DNA of 64,000 bases, taken from contig JAJQIG010000035.1 of assembly GCA_021199335.1 (NCBI GenBank), positions 5,418-69,417 on the forward strand. The letters run 5' to 3'. The notes below the pieces were generated by a model, which did not search any database, was not told where the DNA came from, and was given only the letters and a program-made list of their open reading frames with translations. Each line of letters starts with the position of its first letter. The first letter of the stretch is position 1. Shown here one piece after another: positions 34,107 to 43,656 of this stretch. A program made the translations under genes and the position numbers. The DNA is from Oscillospiraceae bacterium (GTDB taxonomy: Bacteria; Bacillota; Clostridia; Oscillospirales; Ruminococcaceae).

Positions 34107-36062
34107 ATGAGCTTAGGGGAAATTTCAAACAGAAAAATTAAAATTGCCTTCGTTTCGGGCGGAAATGACAATGAGTATAACTCCGCCTTCGCCACCTTTC
34201 TCTCGGAGGAGTTTAAAAAGGCAAATTTTCATATGATATGGTATCAATCCGTCTTTGCGGAGGATTATACGGGAAAGCCCCATGAAGTGGGAGAAATGAA
34301 TATCTATAATCTTATAAATTATGATATGATTGACCTTATCGTTATGCTTACAATTACAATGAGGAGCGAGGATGCGAAAAAGCGTGTTGTTTCCGAGGCG
34401 AAAAAGCATAACATTCCGCTTATTTCGGTCGATGAAATCGTTGAGGGCGCATATAACATTACCTTTGACTATAACGAGGGCATAAGGGATATAATATGCC
34501 ATGTTATCGATAAGCATAATGCGAAAACAATAAACTTTATCGGCGGAATTAAGGGAAATCCCCTTTCCGATGCAAGAGAAAAAATCTATCGCGCCGTTTT
34601 AGCGGAGCATAATATAGAAATTGACGAAAACAGGATTGGCTACGCTTGGTTCTGGCATAAATCCGCCGAGGAGCTGTTTGAAAAGTGGCATAATAATAAC
34701 CTTGTTCCCGATGCGGTCGTCTGCGCAAACGATTCTATGGCTATCGGCGTGTGCAATAAGGCGGCGGAGCTTGGCTATAATGTCCCCGAGGAGCTTATTG
34801 TAACCGGAGTTGACGGAATAAGCGAGGCTATGACATATATTCCCGCAATAACCACGGCTAAGATAAACATTTCAAAGGCTTCCGAAAGAATTTCCGAGGT
34901 CGCCTTGGGCATTTTGAACGGAACAATAAGCCCGCAGGGCAACGAGGTTATCGCTGCGGAAAGGCTTTATTCGCAGTCCTGCGGATGTGAGGAAATATCC
35001 GACCCGGGCGTTGACAACCTTATAAGGCACAACCTTTTTGAGGACGTTAACCAGTATAAGGGCGTTACAAAGGCAATTATAAATATCGCCGATGAGGTTG
35101 TTGTTGATGCGGATTTCAGGGTTACTGTCGAACGGCTTGAGCTTTTTATGGAAAAGGTTTGGTCAAGGTCGGTATGGATTTGCGTCTGCGATGATTTTAT
35201 TACAAAGATTGACGATTTGGATGAGATTAACTCCGATTACGCAAATTACCGAAAAGAGGGCTACAGCGAAAATATCGGCTACGGCGTTCGGTATTCACCA
35301 ACGGAGCATACAAAGGAAATGCTCCCTGTCTTTAAAACGGCTGAGCTTCTTCCGAACCTTGATGAAATTTTCGATAAATACCACCATATCACCGTTGAAC
35401 CCCTCCATTTTCAGGATAGAGTTATCGGCTACATTGCCGTTGAATTTGAGGTTTGCGTTGGAAATTTCAATATGCTTAATACCTTTGATTCAAGCGTAAT
35501 AAGCCTTGTTCTTGAAAACGCAAGAGTTCAGTCGGAGCTTCACGGCTTTGCGAATAAGCTTGAGGAAATGTACGTAAGGGATCCCCTTACAAAGCTTATG
35601 AACAGACGTGGATTTTATAAATTCGCACAGAGGGATTTTGAAAAATGCCGCAAGCAGAACAAGGAGTTTATGATAGCCTCGGTTGACCTTAACGGGCTTA
35701 AAACGATAAACGACAGCTACGGCCATGCTGACGGAGATAACGCTATAATCAGGGCGGCAATGGCCCTTGAAGCGGCTTCGGGCGGGGCAATGATTGTCGC
35801 GCGCTTCGGCGGAGATGAATATGTTGCGGCGGGAATGTGTCCGTCGGAGGATTTCAGCGATGAATTTATGCAAAGGCTCAACGGTTATCTCGATGATTAC
35901 AATAAAACCTCGGGCAAGCCGTACAAGGTGGCGGCAAGCTGCGGAATTTACAAGGCAGTTCCTCGGGAGGGTTCAACTATGGATGAATTTGTTTCCGAGG
36001 CAGACAAGATTATGTACACTGTAAAGCAGACCACAAAAGCACGGTCGGAGGCACGAAGGTAG
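34107..36062 (+). CDS. Soluble diguanylate cyclase with LacI-type ligand-binding domain
   Basis: 651 residues from ATG 34107. Residues ~8-290 look like a periplasmic-binding/LacI sensor fold (KIAFVSGGNDNEYN, HNIPLISVDEI, DAVVCANDSMAIGVCNKAAELG, VTGVDGISEA). There is no LacI helix-turn-helix and no signal peptide or membrane helix, so it should act in the cytosol. A GAF-like middle region follows. The GGDEF domain (~485-645) has DPLTKLMNRRGFYKF, SVDLNGLKTINDSYGHADGD and an intact RFGGDEY active site, so c-di-GMP synthesis is likely. No RxxD inhibitory site precedes GGDEF. The bound ligand, perhaps a sugar or nucleoside, is unknown. Confidence 0.87.
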   Translation: MSLGEISNRKIKIAFVSGGNDNEYNSAFATFLSEEFKKANFHMIWYQSVFAEDYTGKPHEVGEMNIYNLINYDMIDLIVMLTITMRSEDAKKRVVSEAKKHNIPLISVDEIVEGAYNITFDYNEGIRDIICHVIDKHNAKTINFIGGIKGNPLSDAREKIYRAVLAEHNIEIDENRIGYAWFWHKSAEELFEKWHNNNLVPDAVVCANDSMAIGVCNKAAELGYNVPEELIVTGVDGISEAMTYIPAITTAKINISKASERISEVALGILNGTISPQGNEVIAAERLYSQSCGCEEISDPGVDNLIRHNLFEDVNQYKGVTKAIINIADEVVVDADFRVTVERLELFMEKVWSRSVWICVCDDFITKIDDLDEINSDYANYRKEGYSENIGYGVRYSPTEHTKEMLPVFKTAELLPNLDEIFDKYHHITVEPLHFQDRVIGYIAVEFEVCVGNFNMLNTFDSSVISLVLENARVQSELHGFANKLEEMYVRDPLTKLMNRRGFYKFAQRDFEKCRKQNKEFMIASVDLNGLKTINDSYGHADGDNAIIRAAMALEAASGGAMIVARFGGDEYVAAGMCPSEDFSDEFMQRLNGYLDDYNKTSGKPYKVAASCGIYKAVPREGSTMDEFVSEADKIMYTVKQTTKARSEARR

Positions 36063-36073
36063 GAGTGCGCAGG

Positions 36074-36194
36074 GGTGCGTGCGATGTACTGAAGCGGTGC
36101 GTGCGATGTGCGGAAGCGGTACGTGATGTACGGAAATGGTGCGTGATGTGCGGAAATGGTGCGTGATGTACGAAACGGAGCGTGCTGTAGGCAG
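36074..36194. repeat. 20-22 bp tandem repeat, five to six copies
   Basis: Units start at 36074, 36096 (22 bp each), 36118, 36138 and 36158 (20 bp each), with a degenerate sixth at 36178. The core reads GGTGCGTGATGTRCGGAA. Non-coding, between the cyclase stop and the shared terminator. No spacers, so not CRISPR. Confidence 0.85.
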
Positions 36195-36216
36195 GTAACG
36201 CTGTTGTATATATGCA

Positions 36217-36256
36217 AAACCTCCCGATTTTGATTTTTCAAAGTCGGGAGGTTTTT
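36217..36256. terminator. Bidirectional terminator between the cyclase gene and htpG
   Basis: AAAACCTCCCGATTTT and its complement AAAGTCGGGAGGTTTTTT form a long stem with a short loop. T runs exit on both strands, serving the two convergent genes. Confidence 0.92.
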
Positions 36257-36272
36257 TATGCCTAAAGGCTTT

Positions 36273-38183
36273 TTACTTTTTTTCCGTCATAAGCGAGCAG
36301 ACAAGATTAGAAAATTCAAGCGGATTATCAATGGGCATTCCTTCGATAAGAAGCGCCTGTGTATAAAGAATTTTGCTGTAATCGCCGAGCTTTTCCTTGT
36401 CGGTGTCGTAAAGCGATTTAAGGACGCCGAAAATTTCATGATTAGGATTGATTTCAAGCACCTTTTCCGCTCTTACGTTTTGGTCGCCGGGCATTTGGGC
36501 GAAGGTTTTCTCCATCTCAAGCGAAATCTGTCCCTCATTCGTAAGGCAGACGGGGTGCGATTTAAGCCGTTCGGAGAGCTTGGCTGATTTTACCTTTCCG
36601 CTTAAAGCCTTTGCGATTTCATCAAGCATATCCTTGCTTTCCTCAGAGAGCTTCTTGAACTCCTCCTTTTCTTCGGGGGAATCAAGGTCAAGGTCCGCAT
36701 CGGAAACGGATTTGAACTGCTTATCGCTGTAGCTTTCAAGAACCTTAATGGCGAACTCGTCAACGCTTTCGGTGAGATAAAGGATTTCATAGCCCTTATC
36801 CTTGACAATTTCCGTCTGCGGGAGGGTATCCGCCTTGTCAACGGTTTCTGCGGCTGCGTAGTAAATGTATTTCTGCTCATCCTTCATCCTTGAAACATAT
36901 TCGTCAAGGGTGCAGAGCTTCTTTTCGGCTGAGGAATGGAACATAAGCAGGTCCTTGAGAAGCTCCTTATTTGCGCCGTAGCCGTTGTAAACGCCGAATT
37001 TTATCTGCATACCGAACGCTTTCCAGAACTGTTCGTACTTCTCACGCTCGTTGTTAAGCATTTTCTTTAGCTCATTCTTGATTGTTTTTTCAAGGGATTT
37101 TGCGATAAGCTTGAGCTGGCGGTCATGCTGGAGCATTTCACGGGAGATATTAAGGGATAAATCCTGCGAATCAACAAGGCCCCGTACAAAGCAGAAATGG
37201 TCGGGGATAAGGTCGGCGCATTTATCCATAATAAGAACCCCGCTTGAATAAAGCTGCAAGCCCTTTTCATAATTCTTTGAATAGAAGTCCATCGGCGCGT
37301 TTGCGGGGATAAAAAGAAGTCCGTCATAGGTTGCCGTACCCTCGGTTTTAACGTGAATGGACTTTAACGGGTCGGCATAATCGTAGTATTTTTCCTTATA
37401 GAAATTGTTGTATTCCTCCTCGGTAATTTCGTTTTTGTTTTTGCGCCAAAGGGGAGTCATGCTGTTAAGGGTTTCGGTTTCAACCGTTGTTTCATACTCT
37501 GCGGGAACATCGTCAACGCCCGTTCCCTCCTTGAGATGGTCATGCTCCATATCAAATTTTATCGGATAGTGAATGTAATCGGAATATTTCTTAACAAGGG
37601 ATTTGATTTTCCACTGCATAAGGAATTCGCTGTATTCCTCATCATCGGTATCGTCCTTGAGGAAGATTTTAACCTCCGTTCCGACGCCGTCCTTGTCGCA
37701 TTCTTCAATAGTGTAGCCGTCAACGCCCTCGGATTTCCAGAGATATGCCTGATCGCTGCCGAATGCCTTGGTTTTAACCTGAACCTCCTTTGCGACCATA
37801 AATGCGGAATAAAATCCAACGCCGAACTGACCGATAATATCAACATCCTCGGCGGAGTTGTTCTCATCATTTTTAAAGCTGAAGGAACCGCTGTTTGCGA
37901 TTGTTCCGAGGTTGTTTTCAAGCTCGTCCTTGGTCATGCCTATGCCGTTATCACGGATTGTAAGGGAATTTTCATCCTTATCGACATCGATTTTGATGAA
38001 AAAATCGGAGCGGTTCATTCCAACGCTGTCGTCGGTAAGGGATTTGAAGTAAAGCTTATCCATAGCGTCGCTTGCGTTGGAAATAATTTCACGAAGGAAA
38101 ATTTCCTTGTGGGTATAAATTGAGTTAATCATCATATCGAGCAGACGTTTTGATTCCGCTTTGAACTGTTTTGTTTCAGCCAT
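36273..38183 (-). CDS. htpG: Molecular chaperone HtpG (Hsp90)
   Basis: 636 residues. ATP-dependent Hsp90 chaperone. N-domain GHKL ATPase: [36 protein letters not shown] (ATP-binding DNGIGM), [12 protein letters not shown]. The middle domain has the catalytic-loop Arg region ([19 protein letters not shown]), and a C-terminal dimer domain follows. AAGGAAGTG precedes the ATG. The operator and promoter upstream show HrcA-type heat-shock control. Confidence 0.97.
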   Translation of the reverse strand: MAETKQFKAESKRLLDMMINSIYTHKEIFLREIISNASDAMDKLYFKSLTDDSVGMNRSDFFIKIDVDKDENSLTIRDNGIGMTKDELENNLGTIANSGSFSFKNDENNSAEDVDIIGQFGVGFYSAFMVAKEVQVKTKAFGSDQAYLWKSEGVDGYTIEECDKDGVGTEVKIFLKDDTDDEEYSEFLMQWKIKSLVKKYSDYIHYPIKFDMEHDHLKEGTGVDDVPAEYETTVETETLNSMTPLWRKNKNEITEEEYNNFYKEKYYDYADPLKSIHVKTEGTATYDGLLFIPANAPMDFYSKNYEKGLQLYSSGVLIMDKCADLIPDHFCFVRGLVDSQDLSLNISREMLQHDRQLKLIAKSLEKTIKNELKKMLNNEREKYEQFWKAFGMQIKFGVYNGYGANKELLKDLLMFHSSAEKKLCTLDEYVSRMKDEQKYIYYAAAETVDKADTLPQTEIVKDKGYEILYLTESVDEFAIKVLESYSDKQFKSVSDADLDLDSPEEKEEFKKLSEESKDMLDEIAKALSGKVKSAKLSERLKSHPVCLTNEGQISLEMEKTFAQMPGDQNVRAEKVLEINPNHEIFGVLKSLYDTDKEKLGDYSKILYTQALLIEGMPIDNPLEFSNLVCSLMTEKK

Positions 38184-38230
38184 TTTAAATACACTTCCTT
38201 AGTAATTATACGGTTAATTGCGTAAAGCCT

Positions 38231-38280
38231 GTGCAGGCTTTTAGCAGTCTTTGCTGCAGAGTGTTAGCAATCGCCAGCTT
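38231..38280. promoter_or_regulatory. Two overlapping CIRCE operators (HrcA sites)
   Basis: Site A: TTAGCAGTC-N9-GAGTGTTAG (38231-38257). Site B: TTAGCAATC-N9-GAGTGCTAA (38254-38280). Consensus is TTAGCACTC-N9-GAGTGCTAA; site B has one mismatch, site A three. They share TTAG at 38254-38257 and their centres are 23 bp apart. Both lie at and just after the htpG transcription start. Confidence 0.88.
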
Positions 38281-38284
38281 TGAG

Positions 38285-38313
38285 TGCTAAGATAAGTATA
38301 TACCAACTTTTCC
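38285..38313 (-). promoter_or_regulatory. htpG promoter
   Basis: Minus-strand TTGAAT (38313-38308), 17 bp, TATACT (38290-38285). The CIRCE pair starts 5 bp downstream of the -10, so HrcA would block initiation. Confidence 0.82.
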
Positions 38314-38366
38314 TTAAATTCAAGGGGTGCGTGACATTGTTTACAATTTAGACACAATTACACCGC

Positions 38367-38790
38367 AAAAAATATAGGATAGAAAACAGAAGCCGTTGAC
38401 TCCGCTCCGTTTTCTATCCATATATATAAACTGCCCATGGCAGGGATTTTTGGATGCCGCCCCTTTTTACTGCACAGATATTTCTGTGTTTCGGGACGAC
38501 TGATAGAAAAATATCTTTAAGCCTTATTATTTTTTCTAGGGCTGTACCGTCCTCCGACGGAGAATTATGTTAGGCTTTCGCCCCGAACTCAGCATTATCG
38601 AGGCGAAATACGAGATTGCTCACCTGCGGCGTTTTTCCCTGCCGCAGGTTGAATAAAGAGAGAGGGAATGTTTGGACTTGAATCCAAACCGCAAGCTCTG
38701 CATTTTTTGCAAAGCTTGAATATGAAAATAAAATATGGGGGTAAATAGGGGGATATTCCATTCGCAGTCCCTGCAGGAAGGGATTGCATC
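38367..38790 (-). ncRNA. Structured noncoding RNA, possibly raiA-type
   Basis: No credible gene lies here, yet read on the minus strand the region folds into many hairpins. In 5'-3' order: CAAGCT.../AGCTTG (38718-38692), TTTGGA/TCCAAA (38688-38671), CCTGCGGC/GCCGCAGG (38648-38623), CGCCTCGA/TCGGGGCG (38605-38579), CCGTC/GACGG (38560-38547), CACAGA/TCTGTG (38488-38473) and CTGCC/GGCAG (38443-38431). The last stem, GGATAGAAAAC/GTTTTCTATCC (38419-38377), is followed by TATATTTTTT, a terminator. A TATACT at 38817-38812 may be its -10. Conserved-looking single strands (TGAGCAATCTCGTATTTC) remind me of raiA RNA, but that identity is from memory. It ends just before the htpG promoter. Confidence 0.6.
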
Positions 38791-38958
38791 GTTTCCGATT
38801 GGAATGATTACAGTATAACCGCCGTTTGTGTTAAAATTATGAAAGAAAAAAGAAAATGAGAAAAAATAAGAAAGTTATTTCCTTTCATAAAAGCTGCCCT
38901 TGGGATTATACTATAATTCAGACGCCGAGCGCATGGGCGATGAAAATGAGGTGATGGA

Positions 38959-39366
38959 ATGAGGGCGGCAAAAAGGATACGTGAGGATATTATGCTTTTT
39001 CTTTTCGGCGGAATACTCTATTCCCTGATAGAAATTTGTTTCAGGGGGTTTACGCATTGGACAATGACCGTCACGGGCGGGCTTTGCTTTATGATAATAT
39101 ACAGGCATTATGAGGGCAATCCGAATGAATCCATGCTTTCAAAATGCTTATACGGTATGTTTGTTATAACGGCGTTTGAGTTTGCCGTCGGCTGTGCGGT
39201 GAATTTGATGTTCCGCTGGAATGTGTGGGACTATTCCGCTCTGCCGTTCAACCTTTTCGGGCAGGTTTGCCTGCTGTTTTCGGCGCTGTGGTTCCTCCTT
39301 TCCGTACCGATAGTGTGGCTCTGCGCCGTATTTAGGAAAAAATTCGCTCTTGCGGCAAAATTCTAG
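38959..39366 (+). CDS. Membrane protein of the putative CmpB-type ABC transporter family
   Basis: 135 residues with four membrane helices (about 10-26, 36-50, 66-88, 100-122). Features such as GGILYSLIEICFRG near the start and WNVWDYSALPFNLFGQVCLLFSALWF are typical of the Firmicutes CmpB (DUF1113-like) family of putative ABC permeases. These proteins have no proven substrate and no ATPase is adjacent. GAGGTGATGG precedes the ATG. A TATAAT at 38912-38917 is a possible -10 without a good -35. Confidence 0.72.
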   Translation: MRAAKRIREDIMLFLFGGILYSLIEICFRGFTHWTMTVTGGLCFMIIYRHYEGNPNESMLSKCLYGMFVITAFEFAVGCAVNLMFRWNVWDYSALPFNLFGQVCLLFSALWFLLSVPIVWLCAVFRKKFALAAKF

Positions 39367-39399
39367 TCAAAATTTGTGCAAAATTATTTCCCTTTCTAC

Positions 39400-39428
39400 T
39401 TGATAAATCGGAGTATATGTGCTATAAT
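39400..39428 (+). promoter_or_regulatory. Promoter of the fibronectin-III surface protein
   Basis: TTGATA (39400-39405), 17 bp, TATAAT (39423-39428). CGGAGGGT precedes the ATG at 39497. Confidence 0.78.
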
Positions 39429-39496
39429 ATTGTTAAATATCTGTAACTATGTTATTTTAATGCATTGTTCTTTACGGAATTATACGGAGGGTATAT

Positions 39497-42400
39497 ATGC
39501 TTGATTTTAATACAAAAAAGAGGATTCTGAAAAGGCTTTCGGACTGCGCTGAGAAGCATTTCCTTATGCTTATTCCATGCCTTTTGGCGGCGGCGTTCGT
39601 TAAGCTGTTCTATTTTATAGTATGCAGCGTTGATATTGCGCTGTCGGATAAGGACGGAAATTTTCTCGGAATAAGGCGCGCTTCAAGGGGAAAAACACGC
39701 CGCAGAAGGCAGGACGACATTGTTTTTGTCAAGCGTTCATTCGGCTCAAGGCTTGTTTCCGGCGTTTTGGCGGCGTCCTTTGCGGGTATGCTCGTTCCTA
39801 CCGCTATGCCTGCTATAACTGCGCTTGCGGCAACGAGTGCGAGTGATTATGTGCAGTACGCAGGCTACGGCTCCGATGCGAATCTTTACGATTATTATTA
39901 TGATGCATCGCCCTCCAATATATTTATGAACTCCTGGGAAATCAATGACGGCGACTGCATTGTAGGATATGATTCGGTGCAGCTTTCTCTCACTCAATAT
40001 GATGCGCGAAGTGCATCGGTTGACAGCAAAACTCATGGCGCAATATATTCCGCAGGCATATATTACGATGTTTACAGCAAGGGCGGAAGCGTTGCCGAGA
40101 GTACGGGAAATGTTGTTGCCAACAAAACCATAAATGACAGCAGCTACACAACCACCAGTCTTTATAACTGGGTAAGTCAGCAGGTTACGGGGCTTAATGC
40201 TTCTAAGGAATACCACTTTTATACAATTATAAAGCAGACCATTATCCTTTACGGCATTCCTGTCGGGGATGCTATTTCTAATTATGTTGATTCAGATGGA
40301 AACATTACAAGCTATACGGATCCTACCAGTGGAACTACCACTAAGGTAAAAACGGTTTACTATCGCCATGAAATAAGGTCTGATGATGAGTATGTTGTCC
40401 AGATGGGTTCGCTTCTGACTTCACCCTCGTTCAGCGTAGCTTATGACAGCACCAACAATGATATTGATATAACCATTAATTCGGATACAGATAACAGCGG
40501 TCATGAAATTGCAGGATACCTTATCTACAGAAGTGAGGAGAGCATAAGCGGAACAACTAAAACCATGGGCGACTATAAGTACCTTGGCTATGTTACAAAA
40601 AGCTCCGTTTCAAGCACAGGTATTATTTATTCCGACAGCGACATTGACTATACAAAAAAATACAGCTATGTTGTATGTACATATTCCGATATTTACTCAA
40701 ACGGGGATGCGTACAGCACTTCAAAATCTTCGCTTTATATGACAAGCCAGCTTCCGTCGGGAACGAATGATTACGGCTGTGCAGTGAGCGTTTATACCCC
40801 CACAAAACAGCCATATCCCGTAACGATTACGGATAATAACACGTATTTTACCCTTTCATGGACGGCTGTTACAGGCGCAACGGCATATTATATCAGCAGA
40901 GAATGCACAAGCGCAGGTCACAGCTGCAACGATATGGAAGTGGAAATTCAGGCGGACGGCAGTACGACATATACATATGATGATAAAACCGCCGCATACA
41001 GCTCCACGGATCCGCATATATACACATATACCATATGGGCGGTAAACAGCGATAACACAGGAACCGATGGTTCCGGCAGCGCTAAAAGCTCCGAAACTGT
41101 TCTGACGGGCTATCAGCTCAACCCCGATATAAGCCGTCCATATAATATAAGCATAAAAGCGGGCGACACCGATGCAACCCTCTATTGGTACTGCAACGAT
41201 TCGGACGTAACCGGATTTGATATTATAATGGAAAAGGTTATTTACGACGACAGCGGAAATGAAACAGGAACAGAAACAACGACAATTACAGTTACGGCGA
41301 GTCAGGCGCTTATTTCAACCGATTCAAGCGGAAAGTCGTACTATTCCTACACGGAGTACGATATGACGGCGGGCGCAACATACCGTTTCCAAATCAGGTC
41401 ATACATGATTATTGCGAGCAGCGGAGAAAAAGAACCTGCCAGCGATTATTACCCCGAACCGTATATTGAGGTTACTATTTCCACCGATTTTGAAGCGCCC
41501 CAGGAAATAGAGGCTACCCCATCGGACAGTCAGATTGTTGTAAGCTGGTCCGCTTCGGAAAACGCCGATAAATATATTCTCTATATTTACAAGCTCGAGG
41601 ACGGCGAATATGTGGAGGTCGGAACAAGGACTGTAAGCGGAACAACCTATACCCACAAGAACCTTGAAAACGGCGATACCTATAAATACTATGTTGTTGC
41701 GCAGAAAACCGTAAACGGTCAGACAATTTTAAGCGACCCGTCATATGAGGTTGCGGCAACAGTCGGAGATCCGCTTAAAAAGCCCACAGACCTTACTGCG
41801 ACATTTGACGGCGATGATGTTACTATTACATGGACAGCCGTAAGCGGCGCGGAGGGTTACCTCCTTTACATTGTCGGAAGCGATGGCACTGCCGATATTA
41901 AGGATATTACCAAAAACAGCTACACCCAAACCGATGCGGTTTACGGGGTAACCTACAGATACTATGTCTACGCATATAAGACTATACAGCTTTCAAGCGG
42001 AACATACCAGTATTACAAGAGCGAAAGGTCGGATATTGAATCGCTTACAATCGGCGGCAGTGTCAGCACGCCGAGCGGCCTTGTCGCTGCCTCGTCCGAT
42101 GGTCAGATTGACCTTACATGGACTGCCGTTACGGACGCCGATGGATATATCGTCTACGCAACGAACAGCAGCGGTACAACAACAACCTACAACGTTTCGA
42201 CAAATTCATTCTCCCATACGGGTCTTACCGCAGGGGATGTATATACATACTATGTAGTCGCATATGAATATGTGAACGGAACTGCGGTTTACAGCAGCGC
42301 ATCCGCAAGCGTGACAGCAACTGTCGGCGGATCGATTTCCGCTCCGACCGATTTTGCCGTAACAACCACCGATTCTTCGGCAGTCCTTACATGGACCGCC

Positions 42401-43585
42401 GTCAGCGGCGCGGCGGGATACACTGTCTACGGCTATTCAAGCGACGGGGCAACCCTTGAGGTCGATGTTTCAAAGACAACCTACACACATTCGGGTCTTA
42501 CAAGCGGCGATACATGGACATATTACGTAAGGGCGTACAAAACCGTGAACAGCCAGCGTGTTTACAGCAGTACAACGAATTATGTCTCGGTAACAATCGG
42601 CTCTGTTCTCCCTGCCCCGACCGACCTTGTTGCAACCGCCGGAAATCGTCAGGTTGCCCTTAAATGGACGACCGTAAAGGGCGCAAGCGGCTATATCGTG
42701 TACCTTTACGATGATTCAACCTCAACATTCCAGCCTCTGACAATCGTTTCAAAGGGCACATATACCCATACGGGACTTAAAAACGGCACAAAATACACCT
42801 ACATGGTTGCGGCTTACGTTGTAGAGAACGGAACAAGAGTAATCGGTGATTATTCCCTCGCCGTTTCGGCAATCCCTACATCGGGAAATTCCGCCGATGT
42901 GGATTACACCATAAATATTAAGGGAACCGCGCCCTACGGAATCTCCCACAGCGAGCTTATTTCAGCCGCCGCAAACCACGATGCCTTCGATGATCCCGTT
43001 GATGCGTACATCTCGGTAAACGATGAATCGACAAGGGCAATCAAGGAGGTTTTGAGGGGCTATGCCAACGGTTTAAGCAGCTTCATTATCTATCCGTTCG
43101 ATATAAGCCTTTATTTGGAGGATACCCTTGTTGCGGTTGAGCCGAATGACGGTTATAACGTAACATTTACAATCCCCGTTCCCGACCAGATGATTGAATA
43201 CCGTGACTACATCACCGTTGTTCACCTTAAAACAGACGGCACGGAAACAATTTATGAGGATTCCGATGATGATATTTATATCAGCTCATCCGAGCTTGAG
43301 GTTCTCGCAAGCACAATTATCGATGTAAACGGAGTTTGGTGCGTTCAGTTCATAACAGACAGCTGTTCGCCGTTTGCGTTCGTTATCTATAGGGATAACC
43401 TTGACGATGTTTCTTCGGGAAATGCTTCATCGGCAAGCAGCAGCTCAACAGGAAATTTTGATACTGGTGTTTTGCTTTACACCTCGCTCCCCGATATTAT
43501 CCCCGTTGAAAAGAAAACTAAGTTTGTTGTTGCCGTAAAAAAGAGATACAAGGTCAAAGAGTGGCAGTCAACCAATAATGGTTAA
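39497..43585 (+). CDS. Large exported protein with fibronectin type III repeats
   Basis: 1362 residues. The N-terminus has a hydrophobic helix (~22-44), a basic loop with KTRRRRQDD, then a second hydrophobic Ala-rich stretch (~83-113) resembling a late signal peptide ending LAATS. Residues 115-430 are Tyr/Ser/Thr-rich beta sequence of unknown type. About seven fibronectin III-like modules follow (near 440, 548, 668, 761, 856, 948 and 1039), each with xLxWTAVxGAxGYxVY and YTYYVxAY motifs. A distinct domain fills ~1135-1310. The C-terminus ends basic without a membrane helix, and no LPxTG/NPxTG sorting signal is present, so attachment to the wall by the nearby sortases is not supported. Probably an extracellular adhesin or scaffold. 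Confidence 0.85.
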   Translation: MLDFNTKKRILKRLSDCAEKHFLMLIPCLLAAAFVKLFYFIVCSVDIALSDKDGNFLGIRRASRGKTRRRRQDDIVFVKRSFGSRLVSGVLAASFAGMLVPTAMPAITALAATSASDYVQYAGYGSDANLYDYYYDASPSNIFMNSWEINDGDCIVGYDSVQLSLTQYDARSASVDSKTHGAIYSAGIYYDVYSKGGSVAESTGNVVANKTINDSSYTTTSLYNWVSQQVTGLNASKEYHFYTIIKQTIILYGIPVGDAISNYVDSDGNITSYTDPTSGTTTKVKTVYYRHEIRSDDEYVVQMGSLLTSPSFSVAYDSTNNDIDITINSDTDNSGHEIAGYLIYRSEESISGTTKTMGDYKYLGYVTKSSVSSTGIIYSDSDIDYTKKYSYVVCTYSDIYSNGDAYSTSKSSLYMTSQLPSGTNDYGCAVSVYTPTKQPYPVTITDNNTYFTLSWTAVTGATAYYISRECTSAGHSCNDMEVEIQADGSTTYTYDDKTAAYSSTDPHIYTYTIWAVNSDNTGTDGSGSAKSSETVLTGYQLNPDISRPYNISIKAGDTDATLYWYCNDSDVTGFDIIMEKVIYDDSGNETGTETTTITVTASQALISTDSSGKSYYSYTEYDMTAGATYRFQIRSYMIIASSGEKEPASDYYPEPYIEVTISTDFEAPQEIEATPSDSQIVVSWSASENADKYILYIYKLEDGEYVEVGTRTVSGTTYTHKNLENGDTYKYYVVAQKTVNGQTILSDPSYEVAATVGDPLKKPTDLTATFDGDDVTITWTAVSGAEGYLLYIVGSDGTADIKDITKNSYTQTDAVYGVTYRYYVYAYKTIQLSSGTYQYYKSERSDIESLTIGGSVSTPSGLVAASSDGQIDLTWTAVTDADGYIVYATNSSGTTTTYNVSTNSFSHTGLTAGDVYTYYVVAYEYVNGTAVYSSASASVTATVGGSISAPTDFAVTTTDSSAVLTWTAVSGAAGYTVYGYSSDGATLEVDVSKTTYTHSGLTSGDTWTYYVRAYKTVNSQRVYSSTTNYVSVTIGSVLPAPTDLVATAGNRQVALKWTTVKGASGYIVYLYDDSTSTFQPLTIVSKGTYTHTGLKNGTKYTYMVAAYVVENGTRVIGDYSLAVSAIPTSGNSADVDYTINIKGTAPYGISHSELISAAANHDAFDDPVDAYISVNDESTRAIKEVLRGYANGLSSFIIYPFDISLYLEDTLVAVEPNDGYNVTFTIPVPDQMIEYRDYITVVHLKTDGTETIYEDSDDDIYISSSELEVLASTIIDVNGVWCVQFITDSCSPFAFVIYRDNLDDVSSGNASSASSSSTGNFDTGVLLYTSLPDIIPVEKKTKFVVAVKKRYKVKEWQSTNNG

Positions 43586-43597
43586 TTACTGAAAATT

Positions 43598-43632
43598 CAG
43601 CCCGACGAAAAATAACGTCGGGCTGTTATATT
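43598..43632 (+). terminator. Terminator of the fibronectin-III gene
   Basis: CAGCCCGACG (43598-43607) pairs with CGTCGGGCTG (43616-43625), then TTATATTGTT. Confidence 0.85.
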
Positions 43633-43656
43633 GTTCTGTTCCTGCAGAGGTGAAAA

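Noticed and set aside
36074..36194. CRISPR array
   Set aside because: The units are directly adjacent without unique spacers and no cas genes are present.
35948..36241. 97-codon minus-strand frame over the tandem repeats
   Set aside because: Its repeats in protein simply translate the 20-22 bp array, and it runs into the cyclase gene on the other strand.
38570..38789. Two overlapping 63-64 codon minus-strand frames
   Set aside because: They have no ribosome sites and cover the hairpins of the proposed RNA. The apparent protein conservation is better explained by RNA conservation.
43440..43585. Sortase sorting signal in the fibronectin-III protein
   Set aside because: LPDII occurs near the end, but the LPxTG pattern, the following membrane helix and correct spacing are missing.
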